A DNA stretch of 40,133 nucleotides from positions 1 to 40,133 of the forward strand of contig CALABV010000100.1 of the NCBI GenBank assembly GCA_937886325.1, read 5' to 3'. The translations under genes were made by a program, and so were the position numbers. The DNA is from an uncultured Geobacter sp. Its GTDB lineage: Bacteria > Desulfobacterota > Desulfuromonadia > Geobacterales > Geobacteraceae. Position 1 is the stretch's first letter. Every line of letters begins with the position of its first letter. Shown here one piece after another: positions 1 through 7,702 of this stretch. The notes below the pieces were generated by a model, which saw only the letters and a program-made list of their open reading frames with translations, did no database searches and was not told the origin of the DNA.

Positions 1-1
1 G

Positions 2-220
2 GCCGGCCGCCGGGTTACCCTGGTGGGCCAGGTGCGGGGAAAGGAGAGCCGGCGCCTGGAAAAGATCGAGTACCTGTACCCGGTGGTCGCCATCCGGGAA
101 ATCTATGTCTGGAAGAAATCAGAGACGGAACCCGCGTACTATCCTCCACCCGGATACTTCTACAACCCGATCTGGTGGGGGCCTCCCTACTGGTCCTTCC
201 GGCCCTACTACTGGTACTGA
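2..220 (+). CDS. Slp-family outer-membrane lipoprotein, C-terminal part
   Basis: The reading frame is open from the first bases of the window and stops at 218-220, so only about 72 C-terminal residues are present. The lipoprotein signal and lipobox lie outside. The visible part has a beta-type stretch (VTLVGQVRGKE), then YPVVAIREIYVWKK, and a tail very rich in Tyr, Trp and Pro. The pattern of a 'G.V.G' strand followed by 'YPVV..REIYVW' matches the end of Slp/YeaY-type outer-membrane lipoproteins as I know them. These are anchored in the inner leaflet of the outer membrane and their biochemical role is poorly defined. A strong hairpin follows the stop codon, so this is the last gene of its transcript. 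The family call rests on a short fragment. Confidence 0.6.
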   Translation, partial: AGRRVTLVGQVRGKESRRLEKIEYLYPVVAIREIYVWKKSETEPAYYPPPGYFYNPIWWGPPYWSFRPYYWY

Positions 221-247
221 GAGACACGTCCCAGCCCCCACGAGTGA

Positions 248-277
248 ACGGCCCGCCGACGGCGGGCCGTCCCGTTT
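248..277 (+). terminator. Rho-independent terminator after the Slp-like gene
   Basis: A perfect 10-bp GC-rich inverted repeat (ACGGCCCGCC / GGCGGGCCGT) with a 3-nt GAC loop begins 28 bases after the stop codon and is followed by a short CCCGTTT tract. It separates the lipoprotein gene from the promoter of the next gene. The T-tract is weak, but the stem is strong. Confidence 0.7.
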
Positions 278-306
278 CCGGGCACGGACTCCGGGGGAGA
301 AAAACT

Positions 307-336
307 TTGACAAATCTAACGGCATTCTTTTACTAT
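307..336 (+). promoter_or_regulatory. Sigma-70-type promoter for the polyprenyl synthase gene
   Basis: A perfect -35 box TTGACA (307-312) is followed after 18 bases by TACTAT (331-336). Transcription would begin near 343, about 20 bases before the ATG at 366, just downstream of the preceding terminator. Identified by eye only. Confidence 0.55.
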
Positions 337-365
337 GGCCGCATACTTTCGCCCGAGGTTTCCGC

Positions 366-1334
366 ATGGAATCTGCTTTAGCTCTCATCGAAACGGAGCT
401 GAAAAATGTCGAGCTGCAATTCAGGAAAGACCTGAAATCCGATGTGGACCTCATCCGGAAGGTTGGCGAATACCTTCTTTCCAGCGGCGGCAAAAGGATC
501 CGTCCCGCCCTGCTGATCCTTTCGGCGCGGCTGTGCGGATACGAGGGCGAGCGCCATGTGCTCCTTGCGAGCGTCATAGAATTCATCCACACGGCAACCC
601 TTCTCCACGACGACGTCGTGGACAATGCCGTCCTGCGGCGCGGCATCGCCTCGGCCAACACCCTGTGGGGCAACCAGGCGTCCGTGCTGGTAGGAGACTA
701 TCTTTTCTCCAAATCCTTTTCCATCATCGTCGAAGACGGCGATCTCGACGTTCTGCGGATCATCGCCGACGCCACCACCAGGATAGCCGAGGGCGAGGTT
801 CTGCAACTGGCTTCCATGAGCGATCCAGCCACAACGGAGGAAAGGTATATCGAGGTGGTTAAAAGCAAGACCGCGGTGCTCCTCGCCACCGCATGCCAGG
901 TGGGCGCGATACTCGGCGGGACACGCGGGGAAAGGGAATCGGCCCTGCGGGATTTCGGCATGGATGTGGGGATCGCCTTCCAGTTGATTGACGACACCCT
1001 CGATTACGTGTCCAGCGAGGAGAAATTCGGCAAGAGTATCGGCCACGACCTGGAAGAGGGAAAGGTCACCCTCCCCCTGATCCATACGCTGAAGCAGTGC
1101 ACGGCAGCGGAAAAGCAACAGATCGAAGACGTGCTCGGGAGCGACTCCCTGGACGACGACGGATTCCGCGGGGTCGTCTCCCTTGTTTCCGCCTATGGCG
1201 GCATCGAATACACGATACGGACGGCCCGCGCATACGTTGAACGTGGAAAGTCGCGACTGGCATCGTTTCAGGACTCGCCTCACAGGCAAGCGCTGCTCTC
1301 CCTCGCCGACTACATCGTAACACGTCGCCATTGA
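366..1334 (+). CDS. ispB: Trans-polyprenyl diphosphate synthase (octaprenyl-type)
   Basis: This cytoplasmic prenyltransferase adds isopentenyl diphosphate units to an allylic primer to make the long side chain of menaquinone or ubiquinone. The 322-residue length fits the family. The first aspartate-rich motif is DDVVD (residues 82-86), preceded by HTATLLH, and the second is DDTLD (209-213) inside FQLIDDTLDY. The substrate-binding segment GGKRIRPALL lies near residue 43. The ATG at 366 has GAGG about 8 bases upstream and starts the conserved helical N-terminus. An in-frame ATG at 105 would add residues unlike the family and would overlap the previous gene and the terminator. The long-chain assignment is from overall resemblance; the exact product chain length cannot be read from the sequence. 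Confidence 0.9.
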   Translation: MESALALIETELKNVELQFRKDLKSDVDLIRKVGEYLLSSGGKRIRPALLILSARLCGYEGERHVLLASVIEFIHTATLLHDDVVDNAVLRRGIASANTLWGNQASVLVGDYLFSKSFSIIVEDGDLDVLRIIADATTRIAEGEVLQLASMSDPATTEERYIEVVKSKTAVLLATACQVGAILGGTRGERESALRDFGMDVGIAFQLIDDTLDYVSSEEKFGKSIGHDLEEGKVTLPLIHTLKQCTAAEKQQIEDVLGSDSLDDDGFRGVVSLVSAYGGIEYTIRTARAYVERGKSRLASFQDSPHRQALLSLADYIVTRRH

Positions 1335-1477
1335 CACCCTTCCGACAAGCCGCACTCTTTCCATGTCCGCAGCCGCTGAATCCCGACACATACCGCATCC
1401 GCCGAATTCCGCCCTGTCCCCGGTCCGTTCGGCGCGGGGCTGCGCACGTCGCGGGCGCTGATGCACGAGGAATTTGC

Positions 1478-2206
1478 ATGGAATCAACCAACATAACCTA
1501 TATCGGGGCCTTTATCGCCGGGCTGCTCTCGTTTCTCTCCCCGTGCGTCCTTCCCCTCATACCTTCGTATATCACCTATATCACCGGCTGTTCCTTTGCG
1601 GATCTGAAGGCGGAGCACCCCTCCCACGTGGTCAGGAAAAAGACCATGATCCACTCCCTCCTTTTTATTGCCGGCTTCACCGCCGTGTTCGCGGCGTTCG
1701 GGGCCTCCGCCACCTACATCGGGAGTTTCTTCCAGGCGCATATGCCGGTGATCCGGAAGATTGGCGGGGTGCTCATCGTCCTGTTCGGCATCCATGTGAC
1801 CGGGCTCGTGCACCTTGGGGTGCTGCTGGGGGAAAAGCGCATCGTTATCCATCGCAAGCCTGCCGGCTACATCGGAAGCTTCCTGGTGGGACTGGCGTTC
1901 GCCGCGGGATGGACCCCCTGCATCGGCCCGATCCTGGCGTCCATCCTCATGATTGCAGCCACGGAAGAAAAGATCTACCAGGGGATGTCGCTTCTCCTTA
2001 CCTACTCTCTCGGACTCGGAACCCCGTTCTTCATCTCGGCCCTGGCCCTCCACAAATTCCTCGACCTGTTCAACCGCTTCAAGAAATCCATCAGAATCTT
2101 TGAAATCGTGACCGGGTTCTTCCTTATCGTCATCGGGGTGCTCGTCTTCACCAATTCCCTCACGACACTCTCCCAGTTCATCACCGTCCTGTTCGGCGGC
2201 GAGTGA
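1478..2206 (+). CDS. ccdA: CcdA-type thiol-disulfide / cytochrome c biogenesis membrane protein
   Basis: A 242-residue polytopic inner-membrane protein with about six hydrophobic segments, the usual size for the CcdA/DsbD transmembrane family. It carries both hallmark half-motifs: LSFLSPCVLPLIPSY with Cys23 in the first helix and GWTPCIGPIL with Cys148 in the fourth. In the family these two cysteines shuttle electrons from cytoplasmic thioredoxin to periplasmic acceptors such as apocytochrome c maturation proteins. GAGG lies about 8 bases before the ATG at 1478. An upstream in-frame ATG at 1331 overlaps the stop of the synthase gene and gives a non-homologous arginine-rich extension, so it was rejected. 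No partner thioredoxin (ResA type) or ResB is adjacent. A heme-maturation role would suit a cytochrome-rich organism, but that is inferred. Confidence 0.88.
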   Translation: MESTNITYIGAFIAGLLSFLSPCVLPLIPSYITYITGCSFADLKAEHPSHVVRKKTMIHSLLFIAGFTAVFAAFGASATYIGSFFQAHMPVIRKIGGVLIVLFGIHVTGLVHLGVLLGEKRIVIHRKPAGYIGSFLVGLAFAAGWTPCIGPILASILMIAATEEKIYQGMSLLLTYSLGLGTPFFISALALHKFLDLFNRFKKSIRIFEIVTGFFLIVIGVLVFTNSLTTLSQFITVLFGGE

Positions 2207-2392
2207 CAATTCGCCCCCTCTCTCCCCTCTTTCCGGATTTTCCCCTTCAACAGCGCCTTCTGTCTGAGATTCCATCTTTAATTGCCTAAATAACAGGCAA
2301 TTCTCCACAGAACCATGTGCCGTTTCCAGCGCAACAAATGTTTCCTCGCTATAACACATTGTATTTATTGAGTAATTTTATTACGCCAACAC

Positions 2393-2408
2393 TGGCATAC
2401 CCGATGCA
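2393..2408 (+). promoter_or_regulatory. Sigma-54 (RpoN) promoter upstream of glnK-porin-amtB
   Basis: TGGCATACCCGATGCA has the -24 GG (2394-2395) and -12 GC (2406-2407) exactly 12 bases apart, as the sigma-54 consensus TGGCAC-N5-TTGCA requires. Transcription would start near 2419 and leave a leader of about 210 nt before the glnK start. Nitrogen-starvation control by sigma-54 is well established for glnK-amtB operons. The 2207-2392 stretch before it is AT-richer and holds no gene I can support; an activator site is expected there, but I could not pick one with confidence. Confidence 0.7.
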
Positions 2409-2492
2409 AAATACCGAGCCATAGGAACAAGGAAAAGTACAACGACGCTTTTTCATGTATCCGAACAAACCGAATGTCCTACTCGACAGGCG

Positions 2493-2513
2493 GATGATTT
2501 TCCGGAAATCATC
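2493..2513 (+). promoter_or_regulatory. Perfect hairpin in the glnK 5' leader
   Basis: An 8-bp perfect inverted repeat (GATGATTT / AAATCATC) encloses a 5-nt TCCGG loop in the predicted untranslated leader. It is followed by GTGAAAGGAGG rather than a T-run, so it is not an ordinary terminator. A leader-RNA regulatory role is possible but unproven. Confidence 0.4.
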
Positions 2514-2630
2514 GTGAAAGGAGGAAGTCATAAAAGCAATTACGTGGTTGCGGGGTGAAGGGTCCAGTCCGACAGACAATGAATCGTTCGTACAAACCGG
2601 AAACAAATTCCAGAGAAGCGGGGGCAGACA

Positions 2631-2969
2631 ATGAAGCTGATAGAAGCAATCATAAAACCGTTCAAGTTGGATGAGGTGAAAGACGCACTAAACGAAATCG
2701 GCGTCATGGGGATAACCGTGAGCGAGGTCAAGGGATTCGGCAGGCAGAAGGGCCACACGGAACTGTACCGCGGCGCCGAGTACGTGGTTGACTTCATCCC
2801 CAAGGTAAAGCTCGAAATCGCCGTCAGCGACGACATGGTCCTCAAGGTGATTGAGACCATCGAGGATTCCGCCAAGACCGGAAGGATCGGCGACGGCAAA
2901 ATTTTCGTCCTTCCGCTGGAAGAAGCGATACGCATCAGGACCGGAGAAAAGGGCGGGGAAGCCCTCTGA
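2631..2969 (+). CDS. glnK: Nitrogen regulatory protein P-II (GlnK/GlnB)
   Basis: A 112-residue trimeric signalling protein that senses 2-oxoglutarate and ATP/ADP and, when paired with AmtB, plugs the ammonium channel. The whole family pattern is visible: MKLIEAIIKPFKLDEVKDAL at the N-terminus, the T-loop with Tyr51 in ELYRGAEYVVDF (uridylylation site in the family), and the C-terminal signature KTGRIGDGKIFVLPLEEAI. The start has a GGGGG ribosome-binding site. It is first in a cluster with a porin-like gene and amtB behind a sigma-54 promoter, which supports the GlnK rather than the GlnB name. Length and motifs are canonical. Confidence 0.93.
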   Translation: MKLIEAIIKPFKLDEVKDALNEIGVMGITVSEVKGFGRQKGHTELYRGAEYVVDFIPKVKLEIAVSDDMVLKVIETIEDSAKTGRIGDGKIFVLPLEEAIRIRTGEKGGEAL

Positions 2970-3009
2970 TATTTTTTATTTAATTTCATTGAATCGAAAG
3001 GAGTCGAAT

Positions 3010-3753
3010 ATGAAGAAAATAGGGATGGTGATTATTGCATTGACATTCGTCGTCGCGGGAGCGGCAGCCTCGGCACGCGCCGAAGTGAGCCTTACGGGCG
3101 ATGCCTACGTCGGCATGTACAACAAGTACATCTTCCGCGGAATCGACCTGAGCGGCAACCAGTGGGTTACCCAGTTCGGAGCCGATCTCGGCTACAAGGG
3201 CTTCACCCTGAGCTACTGGAGCAACCTGATGATGCACGAGGGCGGCGGCTACAAGGCCGGCGAGATAACCGAGACCGACGTTACCCTCAACTACACGTTC
3301 ACTCCCATCGAGATGCTGACCTTCAATGCGGGAAACACCTTCTACTCTCTCGAAGGCCTGCGCGACACCGATGAACTGTATCTAAAGACAACGGTCAACA
3401 CGCTGCTCTCTCCCACCTTCGCGGTATACTGGGACTGCAAAATGGCCAAGAGCACCGGCCTGTTCTATACCTTCTCCGTGGGCCACTCCCTTCCGCTCAT
3501 GAAAAATCTGGGGCTGAATCTCGGCGCCCTTGTCAGCTACAACCAGTCGAACTACTCCGCCCAGCTCTACGGCATCGATTACAACAATTGGCACAACTAC
3601 GAGTTGAGCGCGAGCATGGATTACGCCGTGACGGACAAACTCAAGATATCGCCTTCCTACACCTACTCAAACGCCATCAGTTCCAAGGCGCGCCAGTTGG
3701 GAGGCGTCAGCGACGAAAGCCTGTACGGCGTCAAGGTCCTGTACAATTTCTAA
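3010..3753 (+). CDS. TorF-like putative outer-membrane porin
   Basis: A 247-residue exported protein with a clear Sec signal peptide (MKKIGMVIIALTFVVAGAAA, cleavage likely after ARA near residue 25). The mature part is all alternating beta pattern, starting VSLTGDAYVGMYNKYIFRGI and ending in a terminal VKVLYNF with a C-terminal Phe, as expected for an outer-membrane beta barrel. The 'SLTG...YN.YIFRG' opening matches the TorF / gcw_chp family of putative porins. It sits between glnK and amtB in the same direction with small gaps (40 and 24 bases), so it is probably co-expressed under nitrogen limitation and may admit ammonium or another small nitrogen source. That substrate is inferred from position only. 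AAAGGAG precedes the ATG. Confidence 0.75.
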   Translation: MKKIGMVIIALTFVVAGAAASARAEVSLTGDAYVGMYNKYIFRGIDLSGNQWVTQFGADLGYKGFTLSYWSNLMMHEGGGYKAGEITETDVTLNYTFTPIEMLTFNAGNTFYSLEGLRDTDELYLKTTVNTLLSPTFAVYWDCKMAKSTGLFYTFSVGHSLPLMKNLGLNLGALVSYNQSNYSAQLYGIDYNNWHNYELSASMDYAVTDKLKISPSYTYSNAISSKARQLGGVSDESLYGVKVLYNF

Positions 3754-3777
3754 AAAAGCATACTAATGGAGGCATCT

Positions 3778-5163
3778 ATGAGATACAAAGCATTTCTACC
3801 TTCTGTCATTGCCGGTCTCGCAACAGTTGTGACCCCTTTGTTTGCATATGCCGAGCAAGCTGCGGCGCCTGCCGCACCGGCAACGGTGGCGCCGGTCCTG
3901 AATACCGGTGACACCGCCTGGCTGCTGATTTCAGCGGCGCTCGTACTGCTCATGATCCCCGGACTGGCTCTCTTCTACGGCGGCATGGTCCGCTCGAAAA
4001 ACGTGCTGTCCACCATGATGCACTCCTTCGTGGCCATGGGCATCGTCGGCGTGCAGTGGGTCATCATCGGCTACACCCTCTCCTTCGGCCCCGACATCGG
4101 AAACGGACTGCTGGGCGGCCTGGGCAAGGCAATGCTGAACGGCCTGATCTCCTTCAAGGACGGAGCGCCGGTCTATGCCCTTTTCCAGAATGTGGCCTCG
4201 GAGCCGGGCGCCGTGCCCGAATACATCTTTGCCATGTTCCAGTGCATGTTCGCCATGATCACCGTTGCCCTGGTTTCCGGCGCTCTCGCGGAACGGATGA
4301 AGTTCGCGGCATACTGCCTGTTCGTGCTCCTCTGGACGACCCTGGTGTACGATCCCCTCGCCCACTGGGTATGGATGGTTGACGGCTGGCTCTTCAAGAA
4401 AGGCGCCCTCGACTTCGCGGGAGGCACGGTCGTCCACCTCTCCTCCGGTATCTCGGCCCTGGCGATGATCATCTTCCTCGGCAAACGCCACGGTTTTCCC
4501 CACGAACGGATGGCGCCCCACTCCCTTCCCCTGACCCTGCTGGGCACCGGCCTCCTCTGGTTCGGCTGGTACGGATTCAACGCGGGCAGCGCCATCGTCG
4601 GTGTCAACACCTCCGACGCGGCAGGCGGCCTGGCGGCACTCGCCTTCACCACCACCACCGTCGCCCCGGCAGCAGCCGGCCTCACCTGGATGCTCGCCGA
4701 ATGGATCCATTCCGGAAAACCCAGCGCCCTCGGTTTCGCATCGGGCGTGGTGGCCGGACTCGTCGGCATCACCCCGGCTGCCGGTTTCGTTACCCCGGCA
4801 TGGGCAATCGTGATCGGCATCGGCGCCGGGCTTGTCTGCTACGGCGCAATCCTGGTAAAGGCAAAGTTCAAGTATGACGACTCCCTGGATGCCTTCGGCG
4901 TGCACGGCGTGGGCGGGACATTCGGCGCCATCGCCACCGGAGCGCTGGCTACCGTCGGGGCGACCGGCCTGATAGCCGGCAACACCGGCCAGTTCATGAC
5001 CCAGCTGGTGGCCATCGGGGCAGCAGGCGCCTACGCCTTTACAGTCACCCTCGCTATCGCCTTCGTACTGCAGAAGACCATCGGCCTCAGGGTGGAAAAG
5101 GAAGACGAGATCATGGGCCTCGACCAGACCCAGCACTCAGAATCCGGCTACAACCTATTCTGA
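3778..5163 (+). CDS. amtB: Ammonium transporter AmtB
   Basis: A 461-residue inner-membrane ammonium channel. The N-terminus has a cleavable signal-like segment ending ...TPLFAYA, as in many Amt proteins, then roughly 11 hydrophobic helices. Conserved segments include MIPGLALFYGGMVRSKNVL, DFAGGTVVHLSSGISAL (pore His), LLWFGWYGFNAGSA, and DSLDAFGVHGVGGTFGAIATG (second pore His). The C-terminal tail ends in GLDQTQHSESGYNLF, the region that contacts GlnK in the family. GGAGG at 3768-3772 is correctly spaced from the ATG at 3778, so the in-frame ATG at 3766 is less likely. Last gene of the glnK cluster; a long terminator hairpin follows. Confidence 0.94.
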   Translation: MRYKAFLPSVIAGLATVVTPLFAYAEQAAAPAAPATVAPVLNTGDTAWLLISAALVLLMIPGLALFYGGMVRSKNVLSTMMHSFVAMGIVGVQWVIIGYTLSFGPDIGNGLLGGLGKAMLNGLISFKDGAPVYALFQNVASEPGAVPEYIFAMFQCMFAMITVALVSGALAERMKFAAYCLFVLLWTTLVYDPLAHWVWMVDGWLFKKGALDFAGGTVVHLSSGISALAMIIFLGKRHGFPHERMAPHSLPLTLLGTGLLWFGWYGFNAGSAIVGVNTSDAAGGLAALAFTTTTVAPAAAGLTWMLAEWIHSGKPSALGFASGVVAGLVGITPAAGFVTPAWAIVIGIGAGLVCYGAILVKAKFKYDDSLDAFGVHGVGGTFGAIATGALATVGATGLIAGNTGQFMTQLVAIGAAGAYAFTVTLAIAFVLQKTIGLRVEKEDEIMGLDQTQHSESGYNLF

Positions 5164-5190
5164 TCCGGGCCGTGCGGTCATAGGGTATGC

Positions 5191-5233
5191 ATCACGGATA
5201 AAGCCGTCCGCGCCGGGCGGCTTTATCCGTGAT
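5191..5233 (+). terminator. Strong hairpin terminator after amtB
   Basis: Two 19-base arms (5191-5209 and 5215-5233) pair with one G-T wobble around a 5-nt GCGCC loop. The downstream arm contains CTTTATCC. The stem is long and nearly symmetrical and could work in either direction. It overlaps the in-frame ATG at 5229 of the next reading frame, which argues for a later start of that gene. Confidence 0.75.
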
Positions 5234-5276
5234 GCCCCTTTATCAATCGCATCCGGAATTTCTTTTCGGGAACAGC

Positions 5277-6023
5277 ATGGATACTTCACGCGCCGAACAT
5301 ACTCCGCGGGATGAAGATGTCGACGAAAAACTGCTCAGACAGCTGGCCGACAACGAGAAGATGGCGGAGTTGGGCAGGCTGTCCGTCGGAATCATCCATG
5401 AGATCAATACTCCCCTGTCCGTAATTGCCGCGGCTTCCCAGATGGTTCTGCGCGAGAAGGATCTTCCCGACGCCGTAACCGAGATGGTGGAACGCATACA
5501 CCAGGAGGCCCAGCGGCTCTCCCGGCTCACCCGCGGCATCCTTTGTTTCTCGCGGGATGACTCCCAGAGCGGTGAAACGGATGTGAATCTGATCCTCACT
5601 GAAGTGGTTGCCTTCCTCATGTATGAAATCCGGAAACGATCCGTTCACGTCACCTGGGGAACGGCCCCTCTCCTTCCCCCCGTCCAGGCGAATCCCAACC
5701 TTCTGAAGCAGGTATTTCTCAACCTTATCGTCAATTCCCTCCAGGCAATGGAAAACGGCGGAGAGTTGTCCCTTGACTCCACCCTGACGGACGACGCCAT
5801 GGTTCGCGTCCGGATCCGCGATACCGGGCCCGGCATTCCGGAGGATGCCGTGGACAGGATATTCGATCCCTTCTTCACCACCAAGGAACCGGGGAAGGGA
5901 ACGGGTCTCGGCCTTTTTATCACCAGGCGGAACGTGGAAAAAATGGGAGGGACGATTCTGCTGGAAAGCCGCCGGGGCGAAGGTGCCTGTTTCACGCTCG
6001 TCTTTCCGCCCGCCGCGCCCTGA
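5277..6023 (+). CDS. Soluble sensor histidine kinase (NtrB-like, no input domain)
   Basis: A 248-residue histidine kinase core. The dimerisation box is LSVGIIHEINTPLSVIAAAS with the phospho-accepting His41, and the ATPase domain shows NLIVNSLQAM (N box), DTGPGIPED (G1), DPFFTTKEPGKG (F box) and GTGLGLFITR (G2). No transmembrane helix or recognisable PAS/GAF sensor precedes the H box; only about 25 hydrophilic residues do. It therefore probably receives its signal from a partner protein. Its place just after glnK-amtB suggests a nitrogen-related role, but the strong terminator between them and the absence of a neighbouring response regulator leave the partner unknown. The start at 5277 was chosen because the earlier in-frame ATG (5229) lies within the terminator stem. 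Confidence 0.85.
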   Translation: MDTSRAEHTPRDEDVDEKLLRQLADNEKMAELGRLSVGIIHEINTPLSVIAAASQMVLREKDLPDAVTEMVERIHQEAQRLSRLTRGILCFSRDDSQSGETDVNLILTEVVAFLMYEIRKRSVHVTWGTAPLLPPVQANPNLLKQVFLNLIVNSLQAMENGGELSLDSTLTDDAMVRVRIRDTGPGIPEDAVDRIFDPFFTTKEPGKGTGLGLFITRRNVEKMGGTILLESRRGEGACFTLVFPPAAP

Positions 6024-6151
6024 GCACCCCCACTCATCTCCGAATCCCCATCTCTCCTCAACGGTTGCGACGGCGGCATTTGCTGGTACGATTTCATTCA
6101 GGTATCCATCGGGCATCGAACAGCCGTCATCAACGCTGGGGGGGGGTCGCC

Positions 6152-6640
6152 ATGAACAACCTTGAAAAGGCGCTGCAAAAAGAACTCGAAATGAAAACGA
6201 ACTATGAGACAATTGCCGGCGAAACCCAGCTGCCGGGGGTAAAAAAAATTTTCACCCTCCTTGCCGGAGACGAGCAGAAGCACTATGACGCCGTACTGGC
6301 CATGATACGCCGGACAGATCCCGGTCATGTCCCGGACACCACGGCCCTTGAAACGGCCAAGGAACTCCTGAGCGCCTGGACCGGCGACAGCGAGACGGCG
6401 GCACACCTGAAAAAGGATCTTGAAGGCTACCGGATTGCGCTGCAGCTGGAAACGGAAAGCGTCAGGTTCTATGAAAGCCTTGTCAAGGAAGCGTCGAACG
6501 CGGAAGAGAAGAAGCTGCTGTCCACGATCCTCAAGGAAGAGAGAAACCATTACACCATCGTCGCGAACCTCTACGAGTTTGCCCTGAAGCCGGAATATTA
6601 CCTTGCCTGGGGAGAGTTCAGCAACCTGAGCGACCTGTAG
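6152..6640 (+). CDS. Ferritin-like (rubrerythrin-type) di-iron protein
   Basis: A 162-residue four-helix-bundle protein. Candidate di-iron ligands are ELEMKTNYETIA, GDEQKHYDAV, LETESVRFYESLV and KEERNHYTIV, which reproduce the paired E...Y and ExxH pattern of ferritin-like/rubrerythrin proteins. There is no C-terminal rubredoxin domain (no CxxC pairs), so it is an erythrin-only form. A role in peroxide handling or iron storage in an anaerobe is plausible from the family but not shown. The ATG at 6152 is preceded by an unusual run of nine G residues (6138-6146) in place of a normal Shine-Dalgarno. An in-frame ATG at 6065 gives a non-homologous extension. Confidence 0.75.
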   Translation: MNNLEKALQKELEMKTNYETIAGETQLPGVKKIFTLLAGDEQKHYDAVLAMIRRTDPGHVPDTTALETAKELLSAWTGDSETAAHLKKDLEGYRIALQLETESVRFYESLVKEASNAEEKKLLSTILKEERNHYTIVANLYEFALKPEYYLAWGEFSNLSDL

Positions 6641-6697
6641 CGGATTTTTTTACCCCAAGATACGGAAACCTGCCTCCAGGGTGGCCGGAAGAAAGGC

Positions 6698-7495
6698 ATG
6701 CGAGTGCGTGACTACCTGAATGCGGCGGTTCAAGCCGCACGGAAGGCGGGGACTATCCAGAGGGAAAGGTTCAGGGATGCCTTCCCTATCAACTTCAAGG
6801 GTGAGAAAAACCTCGTCACCGAGGTGGACAGGGCTTCCGAGGAGGCAATCATCGGGTCTCTCCGCTCAGCATTCCCCGAGTGTGACATCCTCGCAGAGGA
6901 AAGCGGCTCCGTTTCCGGAGGATCTTCTCTCCGCTGGATAATCGACCCGCTTGACGGAACCACGAACTACGCCCACGGCTTTCCCTGGTTTGCCGTTTCC
7001 ATCGCCCTGGAAGCGGACGGAGTCATGGGGGTCGGTGTGGTGTTTCACCCGATGATGGATGAGATGTTCACCTCGGTCCGGGGAGAGGGCGCCTGCCTGA
7101 ACGGACGAAAAATTTCGGTCTCCGCGCGGCAACCGCTTGCCGACTGCCTCCTGGCCACCGGCTTTCCCTACGACAGAACCCGGACGAACGAGAACAATTT
7201 CGAGAATTTCATCAATTTCCAGATGGCGGCCAGGGCCGTCCGGCGCTTCGGGGCGGCCGCGCTTGACCTGGCGTACGTTGCCGCGGGACGGCTTGACGGT
7301 TACTGGGAATGCAAACTGAACCCGTGGGATACGGCTGCCGGAAAACTCCTCGTGGTCGAGGCCGGAGGGACCGTGACCGACTATGCCGGCGCTTCCCATC
7401 GAACCGAGGAGCATCGCATCCTTGCCAGCAACGGCCTCATCCACCGGGAAATGATTGAAGTCCTGTCAGGATCAGTCGGGAATCCCACCCCATAG
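6698..7495 (+). CDS. suhB: Inositol monophosphatase family protein (SuhB-like)
   Basis: A 265-residue Mg-dependent phosphatase. The metal-binding motifs are complete: EVDRASEEAI, LAEESG, IDPLDGTTNYAHGFPWFAVS (motif A) and LNPWDTAAGKLLVVEAGG (motif B). The family removes phosphate from inositol-1-phosphate or related sugar and nucleotide phosphates; SuhB also acts in ribosomal RNA transcription in enterobacteria. Length is standard. It follows the ferritin-like gene by 57 bases on the same strand. The precise substrate cannot be read from the sequence. Confidence 0.9.
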   Translation: MRVRDYLNAAVQAARKAGTIQRERFRDAFPINFKGEKNLVTEVDRASEEAIIGSLRSAFPECDILAEESGSVSGGSSLRWIIDPLDGTTNYAHGFPWFAVSIALEADGVMGVGVVFHPMMDEMFTSVRGEGACLNGRKISVSARQPLADCLLATGFPYDRTRTNENNFENFINFQMAARAVRRFGAAALDLAYVAAGRLDGYWECKLNPWDTAAGKLLVVEAGGTVTDYAGASHRTEEHRILASNGLIHREMIEVLSGSVGNPTP

Positions 7496-7653
7496 CTGTG
7501 CCACCTCTACCTGCCTCCCATCCGGACGAGGTCCGACCTTCTCGAGAATACTTCCTGCAATGACACACTTTTCTCCGCCTGTCTCGAAAAAATGCCACGG
7601 AAAAACAATGATCAGTAGGGATGAACGGCCATCCATTGGAAGCCCTTTCATCG

Positions 7654-7683
7654 TTGACAATAGCATGACGAAGGTGCTATGTA
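7654..7683 (+). promoter_or_regulatory. Sigma-70-like promoter upstream of the TPR/beta-sandwich gene
   Basis: TTGACA (7654-7659) is followed after 18 bases by TATGTA (7678-7683). It lies in the 417-base gap between 7495 and 7913, directly before a repeat element. The resulting leader of about 220 nt would carry the repeat hairpin. The rest of the gap (7496-7653) shows no supportable feature. Confidence 0.45.
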
Positions 7684-7702
7684 TCACGGGAATTTATACA
7701 CA

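Noticed and set aside
378..1487. Long open frame on the minus strand opposite the polyprenyl synthase
   Set aside because: It mirrors a clearly coding plus-strand gene, shows no recognisable motif and has no ribosome-binding site; it is a GC-rich shadow frame.
2471..2520. ANTAR-type dual hairpin in the glnK leader
   Set aside because: Only one clear hairpin was found and its loop has five bases; a possible hexaloop near 2476-2491 does not give a proper stem.
3931..5136. 401-codon minus-strand frame opposite amtB
   Set aside because: Composition is Gly/Glu/His/Asp-rich as expected from the complement of a hydrophobic membrane gene; amtB is unmistakable.
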